This document shows positions 48,541-55,963 of a stretch of 64,000 bases of DNA, piece by piece (the stretch's first letter is position 1; every line of letters starts with the position of its first letter). Source of the stretch: Kocuria flava (GTDB lineage: Bacteria; Actinomycetota; Actinomycetes; Actinomycetales; Micrococcaceae); the NCBI RefSeq assembly GCF_001482365.1, contig NZ_CP013254.1, positions 3,348,001 to 3,412,000 on the forward strand, written 5' to 3'. A program made the translations under genes and the position numbers. The notes under the pieces are model-generated. The model saw nothing but the letters and a program-made list of their open reading frames with translations, was not told the origin of the DNA and searched no databases.

Positions 48541-49491
48541 CTACTGCTCAGCCGGGTGGGCCGGTTCCTCGCCGGGGCGGGACGCGACGTGCTCGGGTCC
48601 GGCGGCCACGTCCTTGACCGCGTGGCCGCCGAACTGGTTGCGCATCGCCGCGATCATCCGCATCGCCGGGGACTCGTCCTGCCGGGAGACAAAACGGGCG
48701 AACAGGGCGTTGGCGATGTTCGGCACCGGCACCGCCAGATCGAGGGCGGCCTCGACCGTCCACCGGCCCTCCCCGGAGTCCTCGGCGTAGCCGGCGAGCC
48801 GCTCCAGGTGCTCGTCCTCGTTCAGGGCGTTCACCGCCAGGTCCAGCAGCCACGACTTGATCACCGAGCCCTCGCGCCAGGAATTGAAAGTCTCCCGCAC
48901 CGAGCTCACGTGGCCGGCGGCCTCCAGCAGCTCCCAGCCCTCGGCGTAGGCTTCCATGATCGCGTACTCGATGCCGTTGTGCACCATCTTGGCGAAGTGC
49001 CCGGCCCCGTGCCCGCCGGCGTGCACGAAGCCGAACTCACCCGCCGGCTTGAGGGAGTCGAAGATCGGCCGGACCTTGACCACGGTTCCTTCCTCACCTC
49101 CGACCATCAGCGCGTAGCCCTGGGTGATGCCCCAGACGCCCCCGGAGACCCCACAGTCGAGGTACTCGATGCCCGCCCGCGCCAGCATCTGCGCCCGCGG
49201 GCCGTCATGGGTCCACTTCGAGTTACCGCCGTCGATGATCACGTCGCCGGTCCCCAGCAGTCCGGCCAGCTCGGCGACCACGGCGTCGACGACCCGGTCC
49301 GGCACCATGACCCACACGACCCGGGGACCGGTGTCGAGCCGCTCCACCATGTCCGCGAGGCTCTCGGCATCGGAGAGCTCAGGATCAGTGTCGAACCCGA
49401 TCACGGTGTGACCGGCCAGGCGCAGACGTGCGCGCATGTTCCCGCCCATCTTGCCCAGCCCTACCAGTCCCATCTGCATGGTGCGCTCCAT
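48541..49491 (-). CDS. gnd: 6-phosphogluconate dehydrogenase, decarboxylating (short type)
   Basis: 316 residues, the shorter GndA/YqeC-type enzyme. The NAD(P) site is MGLVGLGKMGGNMRARL; catalytic motifs are DGGNSKWTHD, CGVSGGVWG and GHFAKMVHNGIEYA with Lys. It converts 6-phosphogluconate to ribulose-5-P and CO2, which feeds xylulose-5-P to the phosphoketolase. The start at 49491 (MERTMQMG) is preferred because GCAGGACC precedes it; a longer frame from 49722 is not supported. It is on the opposite strand to the phosphoketolase group. The 299 nt upstream (to 49790) hold no gene. Confidence 0.92.
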   Translation of the reverse strand: MERTMQMGLVGLGKMGGNMRARLRLAGHTVIGFDTDPELSDAESLADMVERLDTGPRVVWVMVPDRVVDAVVAELAGLLGTGDVIIDGGNSKWTHDGPRAQMLARAGIEYLDCGVSGGVWGITQGYALMVGGEEGTVVKVRPIFDSLKPAGEFGFVHAGGHGAGHFAKMVHNGIEYAIMEAYAEGWELLEAAGHVSSVRETFNSWREGSVIKSWLLDLAVNALNEDEHLERLAGYAEDSGEGRWTVEAALDLAVPVPNIANALFARFVSRQDESPAMRMIAAMRNQFGGHAVKDVAAGPEHVASRPGEEPAHPAEQ

Positions 49492-49790
49492 CGTCGGTCC
49501 TGCGCCGTTCCGGGGCAACGGCTGGTTGTTCGTCCTGGAGAGGAGACTACCCGGCAGAAGCAGTCGCATCCGGTGGGGGGGCCAGCAGGAGATCACGGAC
49601 GTGATGGTCAACCGCACGGTGCCGGAGCACAGTAACAACTTGCTGGGGTGGGCCCGCCGCAGGGGCGTCCCGGCGTGCCTGTCTCCGATCCCCGGGAACA
49701 GGGGGCCGCCGCAGGTGCCCATCTCACTACCGGGCCTGCACGGAGACCCCGGTGGCCAGGACCGGCGTCCCGCCCTGGGCTAGCTCCGGC
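49492..49790. other. Intergenic region upstream of gnd
   Basis: No gene seen. It separates gnd from the membrane acyltransferase-like gene on the same strand and should hold the gnd promoter and a terminator for that upstream gene. Confidence 0.35.
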
Positions 49791-51026
49791 TCAGCGACGA
49801 CCGGGATCCGCCGAGGCGCCGACCACCGCTCGTCCAGCCGCGCGAGAGGCCATGGCCACCACACGTTCCAGAGGTCCCTGCCCGGCGGCGCGCTGCCAGG
49901 CCATCGCGAAGACGGCGGCCGCCACCAGATAGGCGAGGAACCACAGTTCGGGCTGGTCGTAGTGCAGCTCGAAGGAGAGCAGCACCAGCTGGGTGGAATA
50001 GAGGGTCAGGGTCATCGCCCCCATCGCCGACAGGGGCAGCAGCCACGGACCGACCTTGCGGGCCAGCAGCAGGAACGCCCCGAGCACGGCCAGGCTCACC
50101 CCCAGACTCCAGGCGATGGCCAGGGGCATGTTGGTGTGCGGGGTGGTGATGGCCAGCCACCACCAGGAGCCCGCGGGCAGCGCGTCGTCGGGGCCCCAGA
50201 TCAGGATCCCGTCCAGGGTCTCCTCGTCCAAGGACGCGGCGTGGGTGAGCTGGTGGTAGCCGCCGAAGATGTAGAGCACCAACCAAGAGGCCAGCTGGGC
50301 TGTGACCGCCAGGCCCGCCCCGATCGCCAGCAGACGGGTTTGGATCTCGATGTGGTGCAGGTGCAGGCGTCCGATGCCCAGTCCCACCAGCAGGTAGGTC
50401 AGGTAGGGCAGGGCCGGGTAGGTGCCGGTGAGCAGCAATTGGGCGAGGGTGGCGCCGGGGTCGGTGAGCACGTCGATGACGGTGGGATTGCCGGAGGAGA
50501 ATTCCGGGACCTGGTCGCCCAGCTCCAGCATCAGGACCGGGGCCGCCACCGCGAAACCCGCAGCGCTGAGGAACAGCGTCCGGGCGGGCAGGTGCAGGAA
50601 GGGGATGGTCAGCACGAAGAAGACGCCGTAGTAGGTGAGGATGTTGAACGCCGGTGGGTCCTCGGGCATCAGGGAGTTGATCGCCACCCCGAGGGCGAAG
50701 ATCAGCAGGGCCCGCACCGCCACGCCCACCCGCGCTCCCGTCATCCGTCGGCCTGTTCGGGGGTGTCGGCCACCGGTGGAGAAGGCCAGGCCCACCCCTG
50801 CCAGCAGGGCGAACAGGGCGGCGGAGTCTCCGGAGAACAGGGTCCAGCTCAGCGTCGCCTCGTGGGTCTGTTCGTTCTCGGCGGGCAGGAAATGGATGGC
50901 GGTCAGCCCGATCAGCGCCAGCCCGCGCGCCGCGTCGATGCCGGGCAGCCGTTTCCGCGGGACACGTCCGGCTTCCACCGGCACCGCGGCATGGGCGGCT
51001 TTCTGATGTCCAGGATCGTCGCTCAT
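49791..51026 (-). CDS. Multi-helix membrane protein, heparan-alpha-glucosaminide acetyltransferase-like/DUF418 type
   Basis: 411 residues with about 10-11 membrane helices. RLPGIDAARGLALIGLTAIHFLP near the N-terminus is the hallmark of the DUF1624/acyltransferase-like group. A C-terminal DUF418-like segment (GAMTLTLYSTQLVL) follows. Members move acyl groups or small solutes across the membrane, mostly uncharacterised. AGGGGGGA precedes ATG 51026. It lies 81 nt after the copper-island lipoprotein gene on the same strand. Substrate unknown. Confidence 0.75.
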   Translation of the reverse strand: MSDDPGHQKAAHAAVPVEAGRVPRKRLPGIDAARGLALIGLTAIHFLPAENEQTHEATLSWTLFSGDSAALFALLAGVGLAFSTGGRHPRTGRRMTGARVGVAVRALLIFALGVAINSLMPEDPPAFNILTYYGVFFVLTIPFLHLPARTLFLSAAGFAVAAPVLMLELGDQVPEFSSGNPTVIDVLTDPGATLAQLLLTGTYPALPYLTYLLVGLGIGRLHLHHIEIQTRLLAIGAGLAVTAQLASWLVLYIFGGYHQLTHAASLDEETLDGILIWGPDDALPAGSWWWLAITTPHTNMPLAIAWSLGVSLAVLGAFLLLARKVGPWLLPLSAMGAMTLTLYSTQLVLLSFELHYDQPELWFLAYLVAAAVFAMAWQRAAGQGPLERVVAMASRAAGRAVVGASADPGRR

Positions 51027-51107
51027 GGTGTCCCCCCTAATCCTCTGGTCCATGGCATGTTCTCCACCGTGGGTTCTCATCGGTCGTGTCGTTTCGAACA
51101 GTCGTGT

Positions 51108-51959
51108 TCACAGCAGTTGCTCCGTCGTGGCTCCACCGTCCAGGCTCCGCAGCACCCGGGTGCCCTCCACCAGCAGCGCCTCGACCTCCCCGCCGTCGGT
51201 CAGACCTGCTCCCAGGGCTACGACCTCGCCGACCGGGTCCCGACTGGCTGTCCAGGTGTCCCCGGCGTCACGGCTGGTCAGCAGGCGCCCGTCGATGCCG
51301 GCGCCCACCATCGTTTCGTCGTCGGCCCAGGCCACCCGGGATATCAGCTGCGGGGTGTCCACCGTCGTCCACGTCGTGCCGTTGTCGGAGGAGCGCAGCA
51401 GGCCGTCCTCGGTGGTGGCCAGCACTGTGCCCGTACCCGGGGCGACCGCCAGAGAAGCGGGGGCGGAGGGGATGGCGGCGGTGTCCCAGTTGCGGCCGTC
51501 GGCGCTGATGCGCAGCTGCCCGTCGAAGCCGATGACCCCGTTCGGGCCGGCGGCCAGGGCGTGGAAGTCCGATTCCCCGGCCCGCGAGAGCACTCTCCAG
51601 CTCTCACCGGCGTCGGTGGACTCGATCAGTCCGACCGGTTCGGGCAGGTCCACGCCCAGACCCGGGTGGCCGGAGGCGAGGTAGCGCCCCTCGCCGGTGG
51701 TGGTGAAGCCCATCAGGTCCACCACCGGGCCGACCTGGGTCAGGTCCTGGTCGTCCAGGCGGAACAGGCCTTCGTGGGTGGCCAGCAGGATCGTCCCGGC
51801 CGCATCGCGGGTGATGGCGTGGACGTGGGTGATGGCGGTGCCCGTGCTGGAGGCCGGGGCGGTGGAGTTCCCGGACTGTGGGGAGCAGGCGGTGACGGCC
51901 AGTCCGGTGCCGGCGACCAGGCCGAAGGTGAGCAGGGAACGGCGGGAGAGGGTGGTCAT
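51108..51959 (-). CDS. Exported BNR/sortilin-like repeat lipoprotein (F510_1955 type)
   Basis: 283 residues. An RR-containing export signal (TTLSRRSLLTFGLVAGTGLA) ends in lipobox VTAC. Repeats of the BNR/photosystem-II-stability type follow (STDAGESWRVL, SSDNGTTWTTV, SRDAGDTWTAS), predicting a beta-propeller outside the membrane. Despite the database name 'glycosylhydrolase', no catalytic residues can be claimed. The ATG overlaps the multicopper oxidase stop by 4 nt, so it works with or after that enzyme, perhaps in copper handling at the cell surface. Confidence 0.8.
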   Translation of the reverse strand: MTTLSRRSLLTFGLVAGTGLAVTACSPQSGNSTAPASSTGTAITHVHAITRDAAGTILLATHEGLFRLDDQDLTQVGPVVDLMGFTTTGEGRYLASGHPGLGVDLPEPVGLIESTDAGESWRVLSRAGESDFHALAAGPNGVIGFDGQLRISADGRNWDTAAIPSAPASLAVAPGTGTVLATTEDGLLRSSDNGTTWTTVDTPQLISRVAWADDETMVGAGIDGRLLTSRDAGDTWTASRDPVGEVVALGAGLTDGGEVEALLVEGTRVLRSLDGGATTEQLL

Positions 51960-53482
51960 GGGCGGTATCTCAGTTCGGTCGTCATGCCGGCTTCGGCGTG
52001 GTAGATGTTGTGGCAGTGGATCAGCCAGTTCCCGGGGTTGTCCGCCTGCACGTCGATGGCCATCGACTGCATCGGGGCGATCAGGACGGTGTCCTTGCGC
52101 AGGCCGTTGGGCAGCGCGAAGGTGTGCCCGTGCAGGTGCAAGGGGTGGGCCATCATCGTGTGGTTGGCCACGGTCAGCCGCACCCGCTGTCCCTCCTGGA
52201 TCTGCACAGGATCGTGCTGCCCGTAGGGTGCCCCGTTGAATCCCCACTCGTAAGGGTTCATCTGCCCGGTCATGGCCAGGTCCAGGGACACGTCGGGGTC
52301 CCGGGCCTCCAGCCGGGCGCTGTCCGCTGGTGTCAGGTCGGCGCCGATGAGCACGGATCTGTCCAGTTCCGCCGGTCGTACTGACGACGGCGGTGGATTG
52401 CCGGCCCCGGTGCGCACCAGGGCCATGGCCTGCCCGTCCTTGCCCAGCGGGGCGGCCACGAAGGGGAAGACCCCTTCGGCCAGGGTGACGGTCGCGTCGT
52501 AGCGTTCTCCCATGCCCAGGTAGAGGGCATCGGTGTCCTGCGGCTGCACCGGGAACCCGTCGGTGTGCGTGACGGTCATGCGGTGCCCGCCCAGGGCGAC
52601 CGTGAAGATGGTGTCCGCGGCGGCGTTGATGATCCGCAACCGCACTTTCTGGCCCGGCTTCGCCGTGAGCACCTCCGGGTCCGCGGGAACTCGCCCGTTG
52701 ACCAGGTAGTGCGGGTAGGCCACGTCTCCGGCGTCATCGCCGTACGGGGAGTCCCCGGCGCTCATCGCCCCGTGGTCCATCCCAGCCATGCCCTCCGAGG
52801 AGCCGGAGGACATGTCCATGCCCTCCATACCACCCATGCTGCCGTGGTCCATCCCGGGCATCCCGCCGTTGTCCCGGGAGGAGGTCAGGGCGGCCAGGAC
52901 CTCATCGGGGGTACGGCCGGTGCCGTCGACCCAGTCGTCGAGGACGAGGATCCACTCGTGGTCGTAGGCGCCGGGTTCCCGGGGGTCGTCGATGATCAGC
53001 GGGGCGTACAGACCGCGGTCCAGCTGCACCCCGACGTGCGGGTGGTAGAAGTAGGTCCCCGGGTCCGGGGCGGTGAAGTCGTAGGTGTAGGTCGCCTCGG
53101 CGGCGATCGGATCCTGGGTCACCCCGGGCACCCCATCGGCGCCATTGGCCAGGGCGATGCCGTGCCAGTGCACGGTGGTGTCCGCCGGCAGGCGGTTCTC
53201 GACCCGGATGCGCAGCCGGTCCCCGGCGGTTGCGCGGATGAGCGGACCGGGGAGACTGTCGCCGTAGGCCCACGTCGCCACCGTCGATCCGCCCAGATCG
53301 AGCGTGACCGGCCGGGCGGTGAGCGCCGTGTCCACGATGCGCTGACCGGCTCCGGCGGAGGCCGTCCCGGCCCCCACCCCTGCTGGGAGGGACGGGGCAG
53401 GTGAGGAGCAAGCCGCCAGGGCGCCGGAGCCGAGCAGGCCGAATCCGGCGACGAGCAGGCTTCTACGGGAAAGGGTGTCCAT
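51956..53482 (-). CDS. Multicopper oxidase (CueO/CopA-like), exported lipoprotein
   Basis: 508 residues. A twin-Arg signal (DTLSRRSLLVAGFGLLGSGA) and lipobox LAAC are followed by three cupredoxin domains. The four copper-binding clusters are HWHGIAL, FYHPHVG, HPLHLHGHTF and HCHNIYHAEAGM, complete for type 1, 2 and 3 copper. A Met/Gly/His-rich insert (about 205-245, with GMDHGSMGGM, GMDMSSG and GMDHGAM) resembles the copper-binding insert of CueO/PcoA. It should oxidise Cu(I) to Cu(II) outside the membrane. ATG 53482 follows AAAAGGAA. A CopR-like site lies 83 nt upstream. Confidence 0.93.
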   Translation of the reverse strand: MDTLSRRSLLVAGFGLLGSGALAACSSPAPSLPAGVGAGTASAGAGQRIVDTALTARPVTLDLGGSTVATWAYGDSLPGPLIRATAGDRLRIRVENRLPADTTVHWHGIALANGADGVPGVTQDPIAAEATYTYDFTAPDPGTYFYHPHVGVQLDRGLYAPLIIDDPREPGAYDHEWILVLDDWVDGTGRTPDEVLAALTSSRDNGGMPGMDHGSMGGMEGMDMSSGSSEGMAGMDHGAMSAGDSPYGDDAGDVAYPHYLVNGRVPADPEVLTAKPGQKVRLRIINAAADTIFTVALGGHRMTVTHTDGFPVQPQDTDALYLGMGERYDATVTLAEGVFPFVAAPLGKDGQAMALVRTGAGNPPPSSVRPAELDRSVLIGADLTPADSARLEARDPDVSLDLAMTGQMNPYEWGFNGAPYGQHDPVQIQEGQRVRLTVANHTMMAHPLHLHGHTFALPNGLRKDTVLIAPMQSMAIDVQADNPGNWLIHCHNIYHAEAGMTTELRYRP

Positions 53483-53564
53483 GATTCCTTTTCGGGTCAC
53501 CAGAAAATGCGGGGGTTGAGAACCATTCTGGGCGGGCCACCGGCAGGCGGGAGCCCAGATTCCT

Positions 53565-53580
53565 TGAAGGTTTGGCGAAG
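53565..53580 (-). promoter_or_regulatory. CTTC-N7-CTTCA site (candidate CopR box) upstream of multicopper oxidase
   Basis: On the minus strand the sequence is CTTCGCCAAACCTTCA, two half-sites 11 bp apart. A CAGAAT -10-like box starts 34 nt after it, nearly the same spacing as at the cupredoxin-ATPase promoter. The response regulator gene starts 61 nt away on the other strand, so the site may also autoregulate it. Confidence 0.6.
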
Positions 53581-53641
53581 ATTGCGGATCATCCGGCCCT
53601 CGAGTGGCTTCTACGTCGGGACGGCGGGACACACTGGGATC

Positions 53642-54352
53642 ATGGTGATCTCCGCAGACAGGGATGCGTCCTCGGCCGGGCGGGTGCTGGTGGTCGACGA
53701 CGAAAAGCCTCTGGCGCAGATGGTCGCCACCTACCTGTCCCGCGCCGGCTACGCCGTCGCCCAGGCGCACACCGGCCCCGCCGCCCTCGAGACCGCCCGC
53801 ACGGAGCACCCGGACGTCGTGGTCCTGGATCTGGGGCTGCCGGGGCTGGACGGGGTCGAGGTGTGCCGGCGGCTGCGGGCCTTCTCGGAGTGCTACGTGC
53901 TGATGCTCACCGCCCGCGGGGACGAGGAGGACAAGCTGGCCGGGCTGGCCGCCGGGGCCGATGACTACCTCACCAAGCCCTTCAGCGTGCGCGAGCTCGT
54001 CGCCCGGGTGGCCGCGGTGCTGCGCCGGCCCCGCACCACCGTGGCCCCGGCCGAACCGGCGCGGGTGTTCGGGGACCTCGTCATCGACCTGACCGCCCAC
54101 GAGGTGCGGGTGGGCGGGGATCCGGTGGCGCTCACCCGCACCGAGTTCGACCTGCTGGCGGCCCTGTCGGCCCGCCCACACCAGGCGTTCTCCCGTCGTC
54201 AGCTCATCGACATCGTGTGGGACCCGGCCTGGGTGGGCGACGAGCGGATCGTGGACGTGCACATCGGCCACCTGCGCCGCAAGCTGGGCGAGGAACCGAC
54301 CGCCCATATCGACACGGTGCGCGGGGTCGGCTACCGGATGGGGGCCCGATGA
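53642..54352 (+). CDS. OmpR-family response regulator (CopR-like)
   Basis: 236 residues. The receiver domain (about 15-125) has acidic pair VVDDEKP, phosphoacceptor Asp63 (VVLDLGLPGLDG) and Lys in DYLTKPFSVRELVARV. A winged-helix DNA-binding domain follows (about 140-232; LTRTEFDLLAALSARPHQAF, VDVHIGHLRRKLGEEP). It is divergent from the multicopper oxidase operon and overlaps its kinase by 4 nt. The likely targets are the CTTC-N7-CTTCA sites. ATG 53642 is chosen because the upstream part of the frame lies in promoter sequence. Confidence 0.92.
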   Translation: MVISADRDASSAGRVLVVDDEKPLAQMVATYLSRAGYAVAQAHTGPAALETARTEHPDVVVLDLGLPGLDGVEVCRRLRAFSECYVLMLTARGDEEDKLAGLAAGADDYLTKPFSVRELVARVAAVLRRPRTTVAPAEPARVFGDLVIDLTAHEVRVGGDPVALTRTEFDLLAALSARPHQAFSRRQLIDIVWDPAWVGDERIVDVHIGHLRRKLGEEPTAHIDTVRGVGYRMGAR

Positions 54353-55488
54353 CCCGACGCCCCCGGGGGCTGGTCTCCCGGTTCCTGCTCGCCCAGCTGC
54401 TGGTGGTGGCCGCCAGCCTGCTCGCCGCGGTCGTGGTGGCCTCGGTGGCCGGCCCGGCGATCTTCCACGAGCACCTGATCATGGCCGGGCACCCCGAGAA
54501 CTCCCCGGAATTGCTGCACGTGGAGCAGGCCTACCGCGACACCAACCTCATCACCCTGGGCGTGGCCCTGGGCACCGCCCTGGTCTGCGCCCTGCTGGTC
54601 AGCGCCTGGTGCTCCCGTCGTATCCGGGGGCCGTTGGAACGATTGACCGAGGCGGCCCAGGGCATGGCCCACGGCCGCTACGACACCCGGGTCCCGGCGA
54701 TGGGCGCCGGGGCGGAGGTCGAGGCCCTTGCCTCCTCGTTCAACACCATGGCCGCCCGTCTGCAGAGCACCGAGGACACCCGCCGGCGAATGCTCTCGGA
54801 CCTGGCCCATGAGATGCGCACCCCCATCGCGGTGCTCACCGTCTACTGCGAGGCCCTCCAGGACGGGGTCACCCACTGGGATGAGACCACCAGTGAGCTC
54901 ATGAGCGAGCAACTGGCCCGACTGACCCGGCTGGTGGACGACATCAACGACGTCTCCCGCGCCGAGGAGGGCCGGATCGACCTGGACCGCACCGAGCAGC
55001 CCGTCGGTGAGCTCCTCCGGAGTGCCGTGGAGGCCCACCGGGAGGGCTACGCCGCCAAGGGCGTAGCCCTGGAGCTCGACGTCGACGAGTCGGCCGGGAC
55101 CGTGGACGTGGACCGGCAACGGATGGGCCAGGTACTGGGCAACCTGCTCACCAACGCCCTGCGCCACACCCCGCTGGGCGGAAAGGTGATCCTGATGGCG
55201 GCCCGGCAGGGTCCCGGGCGGATCGCCATCCACGTGGCCGACACCGGTGATGGCATCAGCGCCGAGCACCTGTCCCACGTCTTCGAACGCTTCTACCGCG
55301 GGGACACCGCCCGCGACCGCGACCACGGCGGCTCCGGGATCGGCCTGACCATCTCCCGCGCCCTGGTCGAGGCCCACGGCGGGTCCCTCACCGCCACCTC
55401 CCCCGGACCCGGTCAGGGTGCGGTGTTCACCATGGAGCTGCCCACCTGTCACCGCGTGGGTTACCCGGCAGCAGAGGTCACCGGATGA
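54349..55488 (+). CDS. Sensor histidine kinase (CopS-like)
   Basis: 379 residues: membrane helix (about 10-32), short outer loop (about 33-60), second helix (about 62-86), HAMP domain (about 87-140), HisKA with His154 in SDLAHEMRTPIAVL, and an ATPase domain (NLLTNALRHTP, DTGDGIS, GGSGIGLTIS). The outer loop is small but has His and Met in IFHEHLIMAGHPEN plus a later His, plausible Cu(I) ligands. With the regulator before it, it should sense copper outside the membrane. ATG 54349 overlaps the regulator stop. Confidence 0.91.
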   Translation: MTRRPRGLVSRFLLAQLLVVAASLLAAVVVASVAGPAIFHEHLIMAGHPENSPELLHVEQAYRDTNLITLGVALGTALVCALLVSAWCSRRIRGPLERLTEAAQGMAHGRYDTRVPAMGAGAEVEALASSFNTMAARLQSTEDTRRRMLSDLAHEMRTPIAVLTVYCEALQDGVTHWDETTSELMSEQLARLTRLVDDINDVSRAEEGRIDLDRTEQPVGELLRSAVEAHREGYAAKGVALELDVDESAGTVDVDRQRMGQVLGNLLTNALRHTPLGGKVILMAARQGPGRIAIHVADTGDGISAEHLSHVFERFYRGDTARDRDHGGSGIGLTISRALVEAHGGSLTATSPGPGQGAVFTMELPTCHRVGYPAAEVTG

Positions 55489-55493
55489 CCCAC

Positions 55494-55522
55494 TTGCTTT
55501 ATACCCCCATGGGGTATATACC
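55494..55522 (+). promoter_or_regulatory. CsoR-type operator and promoter upstream of copZ-like gene
   Basis: ATACCCCCATGGGGTAT (55501-55517) is a near-perfect copper-responsive CsoR palindrome. A TTGCTT box (55494-55499) and TATACC (55517-55522), 17 nt apart, form a promoter with the operator between the two boxes, so CsoR binding would block RNA polymerase. Confidence 0.85.
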
Positions 55523-55585
55523 CTAGAGCGGTAGGGATCCTTTGGGTCCCTGCGGTATCGCATGACCCGATCGAAGGAGCTCCAG

Positions 55586-55912
55586 ATGACCCCCGAGACC
55601 CGTCAGCCGTTGCCGATGGCTTCCACCGGCTGCGCCTGCTGCACCCCCGCCCCGGCCTCCGACCAGACGGCTCCCGCCGCCGAAGCGGCCCCCTCGGCCG
55701 GCACGTCCGCCACGTATCAGGTGGAGGGCATGACCTGCGGCCACTGCGCGACCAGCGTCACCGAGGAGATCACCGCCCTGGAGGGTGTGACCGATGTGCG
55801 CATCGACCTGGTGGCCGGTGGCCTCTCCACTGTGACTGTGAGCGGTATGGCAACCCCGGAGGCCGTGCGGGCCGCGGTCGAGGCGGCCGGTTACGCCGTC
55901 GTCGCGGCCTGA
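55586..55912 (+). CDS. copZ: Heavy-metal-associated (HMA) copper chaperone, CopZ-like
   Basis: 108 residues. The C-terminal HMA domain (about 42-108) has the Cu(I)-binding MTCGHC motif. An N-terminal extension carries a second cysteine cluster, GCACC (about residue 15), which is not part of classical CopZ and may bind additional metal. It should hand Cu(I) to the ATPase encoded 51 nt downstream and to CsoR. ATG 55586 follows AAGGAG; a longer frame from 55562 is less likely. Confidence 0.88.
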   Translation: MTPETRQPLPMASTGCACCTPAPASDQTAPAAEAAPSAGTSATYQVEGMTCGHCATSVTEEITALEGVTDVRIDLVAGGLSTVTVSGMATPEAVRAAVEAAGYAVVAA

Positions 55913-55963
55913 GTAACCCCACCGCCGTACCGACCAGCCAACCATCTTCGCGGAAGGAGCATC

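Noticed and set aside
51108..51959. Calling the BNR-repeat lipoprotein a glycosyl hydrolase
   Set aside because: The family name implies it, but no catalytic residues are visible; only the repeat fold is supported.
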